DNA of 64,000 bases from the NCBI RefSeq assembly GCF_010078385.1, contig NZ_SIJC01000001.1, positions 892,162 to 956,161 on the forward strand, given 5' to 3'. Both the position numbers and the translations under genes were made by a program. Within the stretch, counting starts at the first letter, position 1. Each line of letters opens with the position of its first letter. This DNA is from Chengkuizengella sediminis. Lineage in GTDB: Bacteria; Bacillota; Bacilli; Paenibacillales; KCTC-33759. Shown piece by piece: positions 9,691 through 18,920 of this stretch. The notes below the pieces were generated by a model. It saw only the letters and a program-made list of their open reading frames with translations, had not been told where the DNA came from and ran no database searches.

Positions 9691-10569
9691 TTATTTATAA
9701 ACCTGAACTCCATCTTTATTTACAATTTTTCTAAATTCCTTTAACAAATGCATCGTTATAGGTCCCGCTTTACCTTCACCAATAATACGACCATCAACCT
9801 CCCGCGTAGCGATCACTTCTGCAGCTGTGCCCGTTAGAAATACTTCATCCGCAACATATACATCATGAAGTGTAAAAGGTTGTTCTTTAACAGGGTACCC
9901 GTGTTGATTACAAATATCAATGATCGCTGCTCGAGTGATTCCTTCAAGTGCACCTATGTAAGATGGTGGTGTTGTAATAATTCCATCTTTTACGATGAAT
10001 ATATTATCACCAGAACCCTCTGCAACAAACCCATCTGAATTCAACATCAGCGCTTCTCCCACACCTGCTAAATTGGCCTGAATTTTTACTAAAACATTGT
10101 TTAAATAATTTAAAGACTTTATTTTTGGATTCATAGCATCAGGAATGTTTCTACGAGTAGAAACAGAAACAATTTTTACCCCATTTAAATAATCTTCTTC
10201 AGAATAAATGGATAGTTGTTCAACAATAATAATGATATTTGCAACTGGACATCTACGTGGATCTAAACCAAGATCACCAGTACCTCTCGAAATGACTAAA
10301 CGGATATATCCATTTATAATCTCATTTTTTTTCACAGCTTCAACTAAAGCTTGTTGCATCTCATCATAAGATAATGGAATTTCTAGCATAATAGATTTAG
10401 CCCCATCATACAATCGATCCAAATGTTCTTTACATTTAAATATATTTCCTTCGTATACTCGGATGCCTTCAAAAATTCCATCACCATATAAATAACCATG
10501 ATCATACACAGATATTTTAGCGTCCTCTTTGTTTACAAATTCCCCATTTAAGTAAATCCACTGTGCCAT
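9691..10569 (-). CDS. ilvE: Branched-chain amino acid aminotransferase (fold-type IV PLP enzyme)
   Basis: IlvE interconverts Leu, Ile and Val with their 2-oxo acids using glutamate. The 292 residues carry class IV aminotransferase hallmarks: YDHGYLYGDGIFEGIRVY at 22-39, the YIRLVISRG substrate-loop segment at about 92, the PLP lysine in NPKIKSLNYLNN at about 154, EGSGDNIF at about 190, and the phosphate-binding LTGTAAEV near 250. It is the last gene of the aromatic/threonine operon, 17 bases after pheA, with a terminator behind it. A clear paralogue lies in the NRPS cluster at 33884-34762. Class IV enzymes overlap in specificity, so D-amino acid or aminodeoxychorismate substrates cannot be excluded, but motifs and length fit IlvE. 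Confidence 0.9.
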   Translation of the reverse strand: MAQWIYLNGEFVNKEDAKISVYDHGYLYGDGIFEGIRVYEGNIFKCKEHLDRLYDGAKSIMLEIPLSYDEMQQALVEAVKKNEIINGYIRLVISRGTGDLGLDPRRCPVANIIIIVEQLSIYSEEDYLNGVKIVSVSTRRNIPDAMNPKIKSLNYLNNVLVKIQANLAGVGEALMLNSDGFVAEGSGDNIFIVKDGIITTPPSYIGALEGITRAAIIDICNQHGYPVKEQPFTLHDVYVADEVFLTGTAAEVIATREVDGRIIGEGKAGPITMHLLKEFRKIVNKDGVQVYK

Positions 10570-10586
10570 AAATCATACACCTCCGT

Positions 10587-11444
10587 TTAATCGTTCACAT
10601 ATGAAAAACTAGGAAAGCACCCTAATGTACGTACTTTGCACCCAATCGCTTCTATTTCTTGAATAGCAGCCGGCAATAAAACAGAATCCAGACTTTCTTC
10701 AATTTCAATATAAAAATAATAACTTCCTAATTTTTTCTTTGTTGGTCTGGATTCAATTCTAGACAAGTTAATTCTTCGCCAGGCAAAAGCAGATAATACT
10801 TGATGTAGAGCACCAGGATAATCTTCAGGTAATGTAACTAGTATGCTTGTTTTTATATGTTCTGTTTTTTTTATTTCTGTTAAAGCTTCTTTACCCACTA
10901 ACATGAAACGAGTAAAGTTATCATCATGTTCATGAATATGTTTTGATAATACATTTAAACCATACTTTTGAGCTGCTAATTCAGTACCAATTGCCGCATA
11001 CCCTTTGTTTGGATTGTTTTTTACAATTCTGACTCCCTCAGCTGTACTTACATATTCAAAGTCAACATCTGGAAGATTCGTTCTAAGATACTGTTTACAT
11101 TGAGCAATGGCTACGGGATGGGAAAATACCTTTTTAATTTTTGAAAAGTCAGGTCCCAATTCCTCAACATTCCCAATTAAATTTTGTCTAGATGGATAGA
11201 TCCACTCAGCTTGAATAGGTAGATCCACTTCATGCACTAGCCAATCCATATGAAGACTTACAGATCCTTCAATCGTATTTTCAATAGGGATTACACTATA
11301 ATTTGTTTTTCCAGATTCAGTGGCTAAAAAGACATCAGATATTAATTTATACGGTACTAATTCAACGGATATATCAGAAAAAAAATACCGAGAACTCTCT
11401 TCACTAACCGTACCCTCTGGACCTAAAAATGCAATCTGTTTCAT
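10587..11444 (-). CDS. pheA: Prephenate dehydratase
   Basis: PheA dehydrates and decarboxylates prephenate to phenylpyruvate, the last committed step to phenylalanine. The protein has 285 residues. A PDT domain at 1-180 includes the substrate region VIPIENTIEGSV at about 51 and the conserved NFTRFMLVG at about 176. A regulatory ACT domain (about 195-280, with GALHQVLSAFAWRRINLSRIESRP) binds Phe for feedback. It starts where thrB ends (4-base overlap), so translation is likely coupled. Phenylpyruvate is also a possible feed for the hydroxymandelate-type cassette at 33884-37285. Confidence 0.97.
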   Translation of the reverse strand: MKQIAFLGPEGTVSEESSRYFFSDISVELVPYKLISDVFLATESGKTNYSVIPIENTIEGSVSLHMDWLVHEVDLPIQAEWIYPSRQNLIGNVEELGPDFSKIKKVFSHPVAIAQCKQYLRTNLPDVDFEYVSTAEGVRIVKNNPNKGYAAIGTELAAQKYGLNVLSKHIHEHDDNFTRFMLVGKEALTEIKKTEHIKTSILVTLPEDYPGALHQVLSAFAWRRINLSRIESRPTKKKLGSYYFYIEIEESLDSVLLPAAIQEIEAIGCKVRTLGCFPSFSYVND

Positions 11445-12427
11445 GATTTAAATTCTCCTTTTATTGATGCTCCTTCTTTTAACTTCTCAATACGAAAAGG
11501 ATGGGAGTTTTGTTGCGTTATAACCTGAGCACCTTTTAGACAAGGATTTAACCACAGCGTATCAACAGCCATATTCTCATTTTTAAAATGATTGATTACA
11601 AATTCTTCTAGGTTTGTTTTTTCACTGCTATTTCTATCTACAAAAACCAACAGAGTTGGTCCTGCACCACTTAAAGCAGCCCCTAAGCCACCATGTTGTA
11701 CCGCTTGATCCAATATCGTTTTCATACCAGGAATAAGCGATGCACGATGAGGTTGATGTAACCTGTCTTTCATAGCATACTGAATAAGTTCTAATTTACC
11801 TGTACATAATGCAGCAACAAGTAAAGAAGAATGGCTGACGTTAAAGACAGCATCATGAAAAGGAATTTGATCTGGTAAAATATTTCTGGATTTTTCCGTA
11901 GCCAATTCAAAATCTGGTATAACAGCTAATAATTCTAACTGAGGACTAGGCTCAATACGAATATATTCAGCCCTTACCTCATTCCAATTGGAAACGATTA
12001 AGCCACCAAATAACGAAGCTCCTGCATTATCAGGATGATTCTCAATACTTGTCGCCATTTGAAATAATTCATCTTTTGAAAATGGATCATCAATTAACGC
12101 ATTCGCAGCAACGAGTGCACCCACAATAGCGGATGCACTACTACCTAGACCTCTCGTTAATGGGATATCACTATATATACTAATTTCTAGATTCGATTGC
12201 TTAACACCTGCTTTAAGAAAAACTCTTTGGGCAACTTGATAAATTAAATTACTTTTATCTGTACTTACACCTTTTAAATTTTCACCATGTAAATGAATTT
12301 TAGTTTCATCAGAAAAACTCATTTCAATCCAAACATACAAATCCAGTGCCATACCAATGGTATCAAAACCTGGACCTAAGTTTGCTGTGCTAGCAGGAAT
12401 TTTTACACATCTTTTCTTTTCATTCAT
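11441..12427 (-). CDS. thrB: Homoserine kinase
   Basis: ThrB phosphorylates homoserine on the way to threonine. The 328 residues show the GHMP kinase fold: the N-terminal [20 protein letters not shown], the ATP-binding glycine/serine loop [15 protein letters not shown] at about 93, and the C-terminal [12 protein letters not shown] at about 258. The start overlaps the end of thrC by 4 bases, and its stop overlaps the pheA start in the same way, so thrC-thrB-pheA are translationally chained. Confidence 0.97.
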   Translation of the reverse strand: MNEKKRCVKIPASTANLGPGFDTIGMALDLYVWIEMSFSDETKIHLHGENLKGVSTDKSNLIYQVAQRVFLKAGVKQSNLEISIYSDIPLTRGLGSSASAIVGALVAANALIDDPFSKDELFQMATSIENHPDNAGASLFGGLIVSNWNEVRAEYIRIEPSPQLELLAVIPDFELATEKSRNILPDQIPFHDAVFNVSHSSLLVAALCTGKLELIQYAMKDRLHQPHRASLIPGMKTILDQAVQHGGLGAALSGAGPTLLVFVDRNSSEKTNLEEFVINHFKNENMAVDTLWLNPCLKGAQVITQQNSHPFRIEKLKEGASIKGEFKS

Positions 12428-13503
12428 TCTTGTCCAACCTTTTGTTTTGTTAATTTTGAGATTGCTTCCATCACGGCTTCTTCAGTATCACTCACAATAA
12501 GGGGTTGAGCATTCACACTATCAATGGCCGTATTTGGATCCTTTAGTCCATTTCCTGTAAGCACACAAACAACCGTTTCATCTTTTGAAAAATACCCTTG
12601 CTTGTGTAGTTTCATTACACCTGCTACTGAAGCAGCAGATGCTGGTTCACAAAATACCCCTTCCTTACCAGCGAGTTGTTTATATGCATCTAAAATTTCA
12701 GCATCAGTAACATAATTAATCTGACCTTTAGATTCCTCCGCTGCATTCACAGCTCCATCCCAACTAGCAGGATTTCCAATCCGAATTGCTGTTGCAATCG
12801 TTTCTGGATCTTTTATCGGTTCACCTTTCACTATAGCCATAGAACCTTCTGCTTCAAATCCTACCATTTTTGGTAATGTTTTAGACTTTCCTTTTTCATA
12901 ATACTCTTTAAAACCTTTCCAATAAGCCGTTATATTTCCTGCATTTCCAACTGGAATTGCTAACACATCTGGTGCTTTATCCAATTGTTCACATACTTCG
13001 AAAGCTGCTGTTTTTTGTCCTTCAATTCGATATGGATTTACTGAATTGACCAACGTAATGGGATGTTTAGCTGTAATTTCTCTTACGATTTCCAATGCAC
13101 GATCAAAATTACCTTCAATAGCTACTACTTTTGCACCATAAATAATGGCTTGTGCCAGTTTTCCTAGTGCAATATTATTATTAGGAATGATGACAATACA
13201 ATTTAATCCAGCTCTTGCGGCATAGGCTGCTGCTGCTGCAGAAGTATTTCCAGTGGAAGCACACATAATCGACTGACTTCCTTCTTCCTTCGCTTTTGCA
13301 ACTGCCATGACCATACCACGATCCTTAAAAGAACCCGTTGGGTTTAAACCTTCGTATTTTAAATATAAATTTAAATTTAATTCTTTGGATAATTGATCTG
13401 CACGAATTAAAGGTGTATTTCCTTCATGAAGTGTAACCATAGGTGTATTTTCATTAATAGGTAAAAATTCTTTATGTGCTTTTAGCAGTCCCTCATATTT
13501 CAT
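12424..13503 (-). CDS. thrC: Threonine synthase
   Basis: ThrC converts O-phosphohomoserine to threonine with PLP. The 359 residues match the short Bacillus-type enzyme. The PLP lysine is in [11 protein letters not shown] (about residue 60), the cofactor-contact motif [20 protein letters not shown] is at about 80, and the phosphate-binding glycine loop [14 protein letters not shown] is near 184. An AAAGGAG site precedes the ATG. Lies between hom and thrB. Confidence 0.97.
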   Translation of the reverse strand: MKYEGLLKAHKEFLPINENTPMVTLHEGNTPLIRADQLSKELNLNLYLKYEGLNPTGSFKDRGMVMAVAKAKEEGSQSIMCASTGNTSAAAAAYAARAGLNCIVIIPNNNIALGKLAQAIIYGAKVVAIEGNFDRALEIVREITAKHPITLVNSVNPYRIEGQKTAAFEVCEQLDKAPDVLAIPVGNAGNITAYWKGFKEYYEKGKSKTLPKMVGFEAEGSMAIVKGEPIKDPETIATAIRIGNPASWDGAVNAAEESKGQINYVTDAEILDAYKQLAGKEGVFCEPASAASVAGVMKLHKQGYFSKDETVVCVLTGNGLKDPNTAIDSVNAQPLIVSDTEEAVMEAISKLTKQKVGQE

Positions 13504-13553
13504 TGTTAATATCTCCTTTAATCTTTAGAAGTTATCAAAAAGTATTTTTTATA

Positions 13554-14843
13554 TTATCCTTCAACACGGTATACACTTTTAATTTCGTGAATAACATCCA
13601 TGTCATTAAATTCATTCAGCACTTTTTCCATGCTTGCCATATTTGCGTCGTGTGTTACGATAATAATTTCTGCAGCCTGTAAATCTTGATTTGGCTGTTG
13701 CACAACAGATTCTAAACTCACTTCATATTTCGTAAACACCTGTGTGATTTGTGCTAAAACCCCTGCTTTATCTGCAACGTAAAGTCGAATAAAGTTTTTA
13801 TATACAACCTGATCCAGTGGTTTTAATTTTTTTTCTTTATATGAAGAGGTAGTTGGTCTAGAACCGTTCACTTGAAGCATAGAATTTTTAGCTACAGCAA
13901 TTAAATCAGCAACTACTGAAGTGGCTGTTGGCATTTCTCCTGCTCCAGGTCCATAAAACATCGTTTCTCCAACCGCTTCTCCATAAACATATACTGCATT
14001 AAACACGCCATTCACATTTGCTAGTGGATGTGACTTTTTCACTAAAGTCGGTTGCACACTTAAATAAATTAAATCATCCTTACGTTCTGCGATGCCTAGC
14101 AATTTAATCTCGTATCCTAAATGAGAGCTATATCGAATATCTTCTGCTGAAACATCAGAGATACCTTTGATTTTTACATCGTCTACAGTGACATATGTGT
14201 GAAATCCTAACGTTCCTAATATGGTCATTTTGTATGCTGCATCAAATCCACCAACATCTGAGGTTGGGTCTGTTTCTGCATAACCTAATTCTTGTGCCTC
14301 TTTTAATACATCCTCGTATGGTGCACCTTCAAGACTCATTTTACTTAAAATGTAGTTCGTTGTACCATTTACAATTCCCATGATTTTTGTGATTCTATCA
14401 GATGATAATCCATCTACTATTGTTCTAAGTATTGGAATTCCACCTGCAACACTTGCTTCATAAAATACATCACGGCCATGTTCCTCTGCTTTTGCCAATA
14501 TCTCGTGGCCATACTGCGCCATCAAATCTTTATTCGCTGTAATGACATGTTTGCCTTGTTCAAGTGCAGTTAGTATATAGTTTTTTGTTAGTTCTACTCC
14601 ACCCATGACTTCAATAATGATATCAATATTTTTATCTTCAATAACATCCCAAGGGTCTTCTGTTATTTTATGTGGTTCTATATGAACATCTCTCAATTTA
14701 TTTTTATTTTGAACTAATATTTTCTCTATTTCAATAGAAGAGCCAATCTGTCTTTTTATATCATCTTGATGACCCTCTATAATTCTTACAACACCTGTAC
14801 CTACAGTGCCTAATCCCAGTAATCCTACTTTAAAAGGTTTCAT
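13554..14843 (-). CDS. hom: Homoserine dehydrogenase with C-terminal ACT domain
   Basis: Hom reduces aspartate semialdehyde to homoserine with NAD(P)H. The 429 residues contain the Rossmann nucleotide loop GLLGLGTVGTGVV at 8-20, the catalytic-domain segment ANKDLMAQYGHEIL at about 103, GIVNGTTNYILSKM at about 152 and EAQELGYAETDPTSDVGGFDAAYK at about 177. An ACT domain (about 352-425, LYVADKAGVLAQITQVF) is expected to sense threonine. A GGGGGG ribosome site lies upstream of the ATG. In B. subtilis hom-thrC-thrB is elsewhere; here it sits between pheB and pheA. Confidence 0.97.
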   Translation of the reverse strand: MKPFKVGLLGLGTVGTGVVRIIEGHQDDIKRQIGSSIEIEKILVQNKNKLRDVHIEPHKITEDPWDVIEDKNIDIIIEVMGGVELTKNYILTALEQGKHVITANKDLMAQYGHEILAKAEEHGRDVFYEASVAGGIPILRTIVDGLSSDRITKIMGIVNGTTNYILSKMSLEGAPYEDVLKEAQELGYAETDPTSDVGGFDAAYKMTILGTLGFHTYVTVDDVKIKGISDVSAEDIRYSSHLGYEIKLLGIAERKDDLIYLSVQPTLVKKSHPLANVNGVFNAVYVYGEAVGETMFYGPGAGEMPTATSVVADLIAVAKNSMLQVNGSRPTTSSYKEKKLKPLDQVVYKNFIRLYVADKAGVLAQITQVFTKYEVSLESVVQQPNQDLQAAEIIIVTHDANMASMEKVLNEFNDMDVIHEIKSVYRVEG

Positions 14844-14864
14844 TATTTTCCCCCCAATATCATT

Positions 14865-15296
14865 TCATCCTTGCCCAATCACTTGCACTCTTTTAACACC
14901 TTCAAACTCCAACGATTCCAGCAAATTTGCAAAATTTTCACCTATAGATGAGGTATCTACCGACATCACTACATTCGCCATACCTTGAAGTGGGATCGTC
15001 TGGTTAATGGTTAGCACATTACCTTTAAAATCTGCAACCAAAGCTATTACTTTGGATAGAACACCTGAACGATGATGTAAATCCATCGATATAGTAACAA
15101 TACTTTCAGTTTGTAATTTATTTAAAGGAAAGATACCATCTTTGTATTTATAAAATGCACTCCGACTCAATCCTACTTTTTCTACAGCTTGATGAACGGT
15201 TTTTACCTCCCCATTTGCAAGGAGCTCTTTCGTTTGAATTGTTTTTAGTAATGACTCAGGCAATATATTTTCTTTTACTAAATAAAATTTCTCCAT
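14865..15296 (-). CDS. pheB: ACT-domain protein PheB
   Basis: A 143-residue protein like B. subtilis PheB. Its N-terminal half has a small helix-turn-helix-like segment (VGLSRSAFYKYKDGIFP at about 44-60) and its C-terminal half an ACT domain (SGVLSKVIALVADFKGNVLTINQTIPL). The exact role of PheB is unsettled; the ACT domain suggests sensing of an aromatic amino acid and the helix-turn-helix hints at regulation. I use the ATG at 15296, which has AGGGGG upstream and gives the family N-terminus EKFYLVKENILPE; the frame is open a further 23 codons, but those would overlap the promoter. First gene of pheB-hom-thrC-thrB-pheA-ilvE. Confidence 0.9.
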   Translation of the reverse strand: MEKFYLVKENILPESLLKTIQTKELLANGEVKTVHQAVEKVGLSRSAFYKYKDGIFPLNKLQTESIVTISMDLHHRSGVLSKVIALVADFKGNVLTINQTIPLQGMANVVMSVDTSSIGENFANLLESLEFEGVKRVQVIGQG

Positions 15297-15336
15297 ACGT
15301 CCCCCTGTTAAAGACTTATGTTTTTCTATAGTGGAC

Positions 15337-15365
15337 ATTATATCGAAATATTTGCAATAAAACAA
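15337..15365 (-). promoter_or_regulatory. Sigma-A promoter of the pheB-hom-thrC-thrB-pheA-ilvE operon
   Basis: On the minus strand a -35 TTGTTT (15360-15365) and a perfect -10 TATAAT (15337-15342) are 17 bases apart, about 40 bases before the pheB start. It lies just downstream of the terminator of the preceding unit, so the operon is separately transcribed from obg. Confidence 0.8.
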
Positions 15366-15375
15366 TAGTTAATGT

Positions 15376-15410
15376 AACCAAAAAACCATCTTAGAGATTT
15401 CTAAGATGGT
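15376..15410 (-). terminator. Intrinsic terminator between obg/RNA region and pheB
   Basis: On the minus strand ACCATCTTAG and CTAAGATGGT form a perfect 10-base-pair stem with a 6-base loop, followed by a run of six T. Orientation fits transcripts coming from obg and from the hairpin-rich region next to it. Confidence 0.9.
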
Positions 15411-15615
15411 AAAATAGTTATTTCACCTTTTTAAAGGGATTTTGGCTAAGGGATCCCCGGAAAGTAATAGGCCGATAATAAACTGCCACTTCCATGTGGG
15501 GCAAATAAGATTCATGTCACGTCCTGTGACAAATACCTGCATCAGTTCATCCAGAAACTGATAATTCCGGCACCAGTTCATCCATGAACTGGGATACTTC
15601 GAAGAATACAGTTCA
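15411..15615 (-). ncRNA. Candidate structured RNA: row of hairpins with GGA loops
   Basis: This stretch between obg and pheB has no credible reading frame and is visibly richer in GC than its surroundings. Read on the minus strand it gives consecutive hairpins: CCAGUUC/GAACUGG with loop AUGGAU (15573-15592); AUCAGUU/AACUGAU with GGA in the loop (15541-15562); UGUCAC/GUGACA with loop AGGAC (15515-15531); CCAC/GUGG with loop AUGGAA (15486-15499); and a longer stem GGCCUA/UAGCC holding GGGGA (15444-15473). It ends at the intrinsic terminator 15376-15410. Arrays of GGA-loop hairpins are the hallmark of CsrA-sequestering RNAs in proteobacteria. I see no convincing own promoter, so it could be a processed 3' end of the obg mRNA. 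Function is inference. Confidence 0.6.
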
Positions 15616-15633
15616 CTTTTTGGGGTGGGTTTA

Positions 15634-16959
<1,326 letters not shown>

Positions 16960-17679
16960 TTAATCAAATTGAATTTCAATCGATATCCATTTTTCATTTA
17001 TTTCTTTTTTTATTTTCACTCTTTTCGATTTGAATTTCATAACTATTGGATCTAACTCATTTTTGAATTGCGTTAGTTTCATTTTACCCACAAATTCAAA
17101 TGCTACATGCAATCGTTCCTGTTCTTCAAAGAAGTCAATCGTCAGCTCATTATTAGAATCAAGTGTATGATCTGCACAGTTCTCAAATGTCTGCAACAAA
17201 TCAATCAATAAAAAAGCATTTTCCTTTAGGTTATTAGTAAATTTTTCAGGAGTAATCAAGCTTTGTTCAACTTTAAATTGATATGACTTACTACTCGTTT
17301 TCATTTTCAATAACTCAAATTCAAGAAACTGAGCATTTATTTTAGCAATATTTCTTTCATGCTGGATACTTTCTTTTAATTTTTCCACAATAAATATTAA
17401 TTTATCAAACTTTTTTAGTTTGATATATCCAAAGATAAGTTGCAGCTCATTCATTAAGTCATGTTGATAGTGATGAATAAAACTCAAGGTCTCATTCATC
17501 GATTGATCCCTTTCCTTTGACTTCTGCTTATTTCTAACAAAAAAATGAATGATAATAAGTATGACTGTAATCATGATGAGGATTCGACTTAACCAACCAG
17601 TTGATGTTATAAAAATAATGACTAATAATAACAATACCAAAAGCTCAGTAATGAGACTCATTCGTTTCCAATTTCCCAT
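16960..17679 (-). CDS. spo0B: Spo0B-like sporulation phosphotransferase with membrane segments
   Basis: Spo0B relays phosphate from Spo0F to Spo0A. The 239-residue protein has two hydrophobic helices at about 8-47, then the four-helix-bundle histidine region HHYQHDLMNELQLIFGYIKLKK (about 72-93), where the QHD histidine is the expected phospho-acceptor, and a degenerate ATPase-like C-terminal domain. The B. subtilis protein lacks membrane helices; the anchored form is common outside Bacillus. I prefer the ATG at 17679 (GGGGA site 7 bases upstream) to a TTG 12 codons earlier. Its place between rpmA and obg matches B. subtilis exactly. Confidence 0.85.
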   Translation of the reverse strand: MGNWKRMSLITELLVLLLLVIIFITSTGWLSRILIMITVILIIIHFFVRNKQKSKERDQSMNETLSFIHHYQHDLMNELQLIFGYIKLKKFDKLIFIVEKLKESIQHERNIAKINAQFLEFELLKMKTSSKSYQFKVEQSLITPEKFTNNLKENAFLLIDLLQTFENCADHTLDSNNELTIDFFEEQERLHVAFEFVGKMKLTQFKNELDPIVMKFKSKRVKIKKEINEKWISIEIQFD

Positions 17680-17716
17680 AATACAATCCCCGTTTATGTC
17701 CACATTTATATTCAAT

Positions 17717-17754
17717 CAAATAAAAATCCTAGCGCATTCTATACGCCAGGATTT
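17717..17754 (-). terminator. Intrinsic terminator after rpmA
   Basis: On the minus strand AAATCCTGGCG and CGCTAGGATTT form an 11-pair stem (one G-U) with a 9-base loop, followed by TTATTT. It separates the ribosomal-protein operon from spo0B-obg. Confidence 0.8.
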
Positions 17755-17774
17755 ATGTTTAAACGTGTTATTTA

Positions 17775-18065
17775 TTAAGCTTCTGCTACTGCCGGATATA
17801 CGCTCACTTTTTTGCGATCGCGTCCCCAACGTTCAAATTTCACTACTCCGTCAACTTTAGAGAATAAAGTATCATCTGATCCAATACCTACATTATTTCC
17901 AGGATGAATTTTTGTTCCACGTTGACGAACAAGGATGTTACCAGCTCTAACAGCCTGACCATCAGCACGTTTAGCACCTAAACGTTTTGAAATACTGTCA
18001 CGACCATTTTTAGTAGAACCTACTCCTTTTTTAGAAGCAAATAACTGAAGATCTAACTTCAACAT
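17775..18065 (-). CDS. rpmA: 50S ribosomal protein L27 with cleavable N-terminus
   Basis: L27 lies near the peptidyl transferase centre of the 50S subunit. The 96 residues contain the conserved core [21 protein letters not shown] and [23 protein letters not shown]. The N-terminus [14 protein letters not shown] has the Firmicutes extension ending in LQLF before the Ala; in Staphylococcus aureus the protease Prp removes this stretch. The gene for Prp lies 14 bases upstream, so substrate and protease are in one operon. Confidence 0.99.
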   Translation of the reverse strand: MLKLDLQLFASKKGVGSTKNGRDSISKRLGAKRADGQAVRAGNILVRQRGTKIHPGNNVGIGSDDTLFSKVDGVVKFERWGRDRKKVSVYPAVAEA

Positions 18066-18079
18066 AGTATCTACCTCCC

Positions 18080-18412
18080 CTACACGAGTTTATTAATAAT
18101 TTTTAAATAATCTTCATAAGATTCCTGAATTGATTTCAACATGACAACCATCGATTCAAGAAGCAGTTGAGTTTGATCTGAGATTTCTCTCTTCTCAATT
18201 TTAGGTATCTCTACATCGAGCAGCCCATTATGCATTTCTGCTGGCAATTCAATGTTCAATAAAGACTCAATTGCATTCACAGTTCCAATGGTGAGCGTTG
18301 ATACACCTGCACAAACGATATCTTTGCCCGCTTCAGCAAATTCAGCATGTCCATCTACAAGATATCTGACAATTTTTTTCTCATGATCTCTTTCAATGGT
18401 TACCGTAATCAT
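18080..18412 (-). CDS. prp: Ribosomal-processing cysteine protease Prp
   Basis: Prp (YsxB family) cleaves the N-terminal extension of L27 before it joins the ribosome. The 110-residue protein starts MITVTIERD and shows the catalytic histidine in DGHAEFA (about 20) and the cysteine in [19 protein letters not shown] (about 34). The start at ATG 18412 has a GAGG site and gives the family length; the open frame extends 50 codons upstream but would run inside rplU. It sits between rplU and rpmA, as in nearly all Firmicutes. Confidence 0.95.
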   Translation of the reverse strand: MITVTIERDHEKKIVRYLVDGHAEFAEAGKDIVCAGVSTLTIGTVNAIESLLNIELPAEMHNGLLDVEIPKIEKREISDQTQLLLESMVVMLKSIQESYEDYLKIINKLV

Positions 18413-18422
18413 TATATTCCTC

Positions 18423-18734
18423 TTATGCTTGGATTTTTTCAATAACAACTTTTGTATAAGGCTGACGATGCCCTTGTTTACGATGGTAGTTTTTCTTAGG
18501 CTTATATTTGTAAACTGTAATCTTTTTACCTTTACCGTGTCTCTCCACTTTTCCTGTAACACTTGCTCCAGAAACAGTAGGAGTACCTACTACTAATCCT
18601 GCATCGTTTGAAACAGCTAATACCGTGTTAAATGTTACTGATTCCTCAGCATTTGTATCTAACTTTTCAATATAAAGCTCATCGCCTTCTTGAACTTTGT
18701 ATTGTTTTCCACCAGTTTCAATAATTGCGTACAT
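18423..18734 (-). CDS. rplU: 50S ribosomal protein L21
   Basis: L21 is a 103-residue 23S rRNA-binding protein. [18 protein letters not shown] at the N-terminus and [26 protein letters not shown] at the C-terminus are canonical. The ATG at 18734 is preceded by GAGGAGGTG, which decides the start; an in-frame ATG 11 codons upstream overlaps that site. First gene of rplU-prp-rpmA. Confidence 0.99.
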   Translation of the reverse strand: MYAIIETGGKQYKVQEGDELYIEKLDTNAEESVTFNTVLAVSNDAGLVVGTPTVSGASVTGKVERHGKGKKITVYKYKPKKNYHRKQGHRQPYTKVVIEKIQA

Positions 18735-18868
18735 TTGTCGCACCTCCTCATGTCTCAGACTCGCCAATTAAAAGGTGATACAATCGCTGGATGTAAATCC
18801 CACTATCGTATACTTTAATTACCTTGTTTGAGCGGTTATAACATGTGTCATAAGCACACATCATTCAG
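18735..18868 (-). promoter_or_regulatory. Probable L21 leader RNA upstream of rplU
   Basis: The 5' untranslated region of rplU is about 130 bases and contains a hairpin on the minus strand (ATGTGT/ACACAT, 18843-18861) near its 5' end, before the ribosome site. Firmicutes rplU-prp-rpmA operons usually carry an L21 leader thought to serve ribosomal-protein autoregulation. The assignment rests on position and one hairpin; a covariance search would settle it. Confidence 0.5.
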
Positions 18869-18897
18869 ATGTTATCATACTTATAGTAATAATGCAA
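18869..18897 (-). promoter_or_regulatory. Sigma-A type promoter of rplU-prp-rpmA
   Basis: On the minus strand -35 TTGCAT (18892-18897) and -10 TAACAT (18869-18874) are 17 bases apart, just upstream of the leader and immediately after the rng stop codon. Confidence 0.55.
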
Positions 18898-18920
18898 CAG
18901 TGGACTTTTTGAACAACCTC

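Noticed and set aside
14865..15365. Longer PheB starting at 15365
   Set aside because: The extra 23 codons cover the -10/-35 promoter elements, and the ATG at 15296 has its own AGGGGG site and gives the family N-terminus.
15411..15615. The hairpin array read on the plus strand as a C-rich-loop (UCC) regulatory RNA
   Set aside because: The only good terminator with a T run is in the minus orientation; I see no plus-strand terminator after the array.
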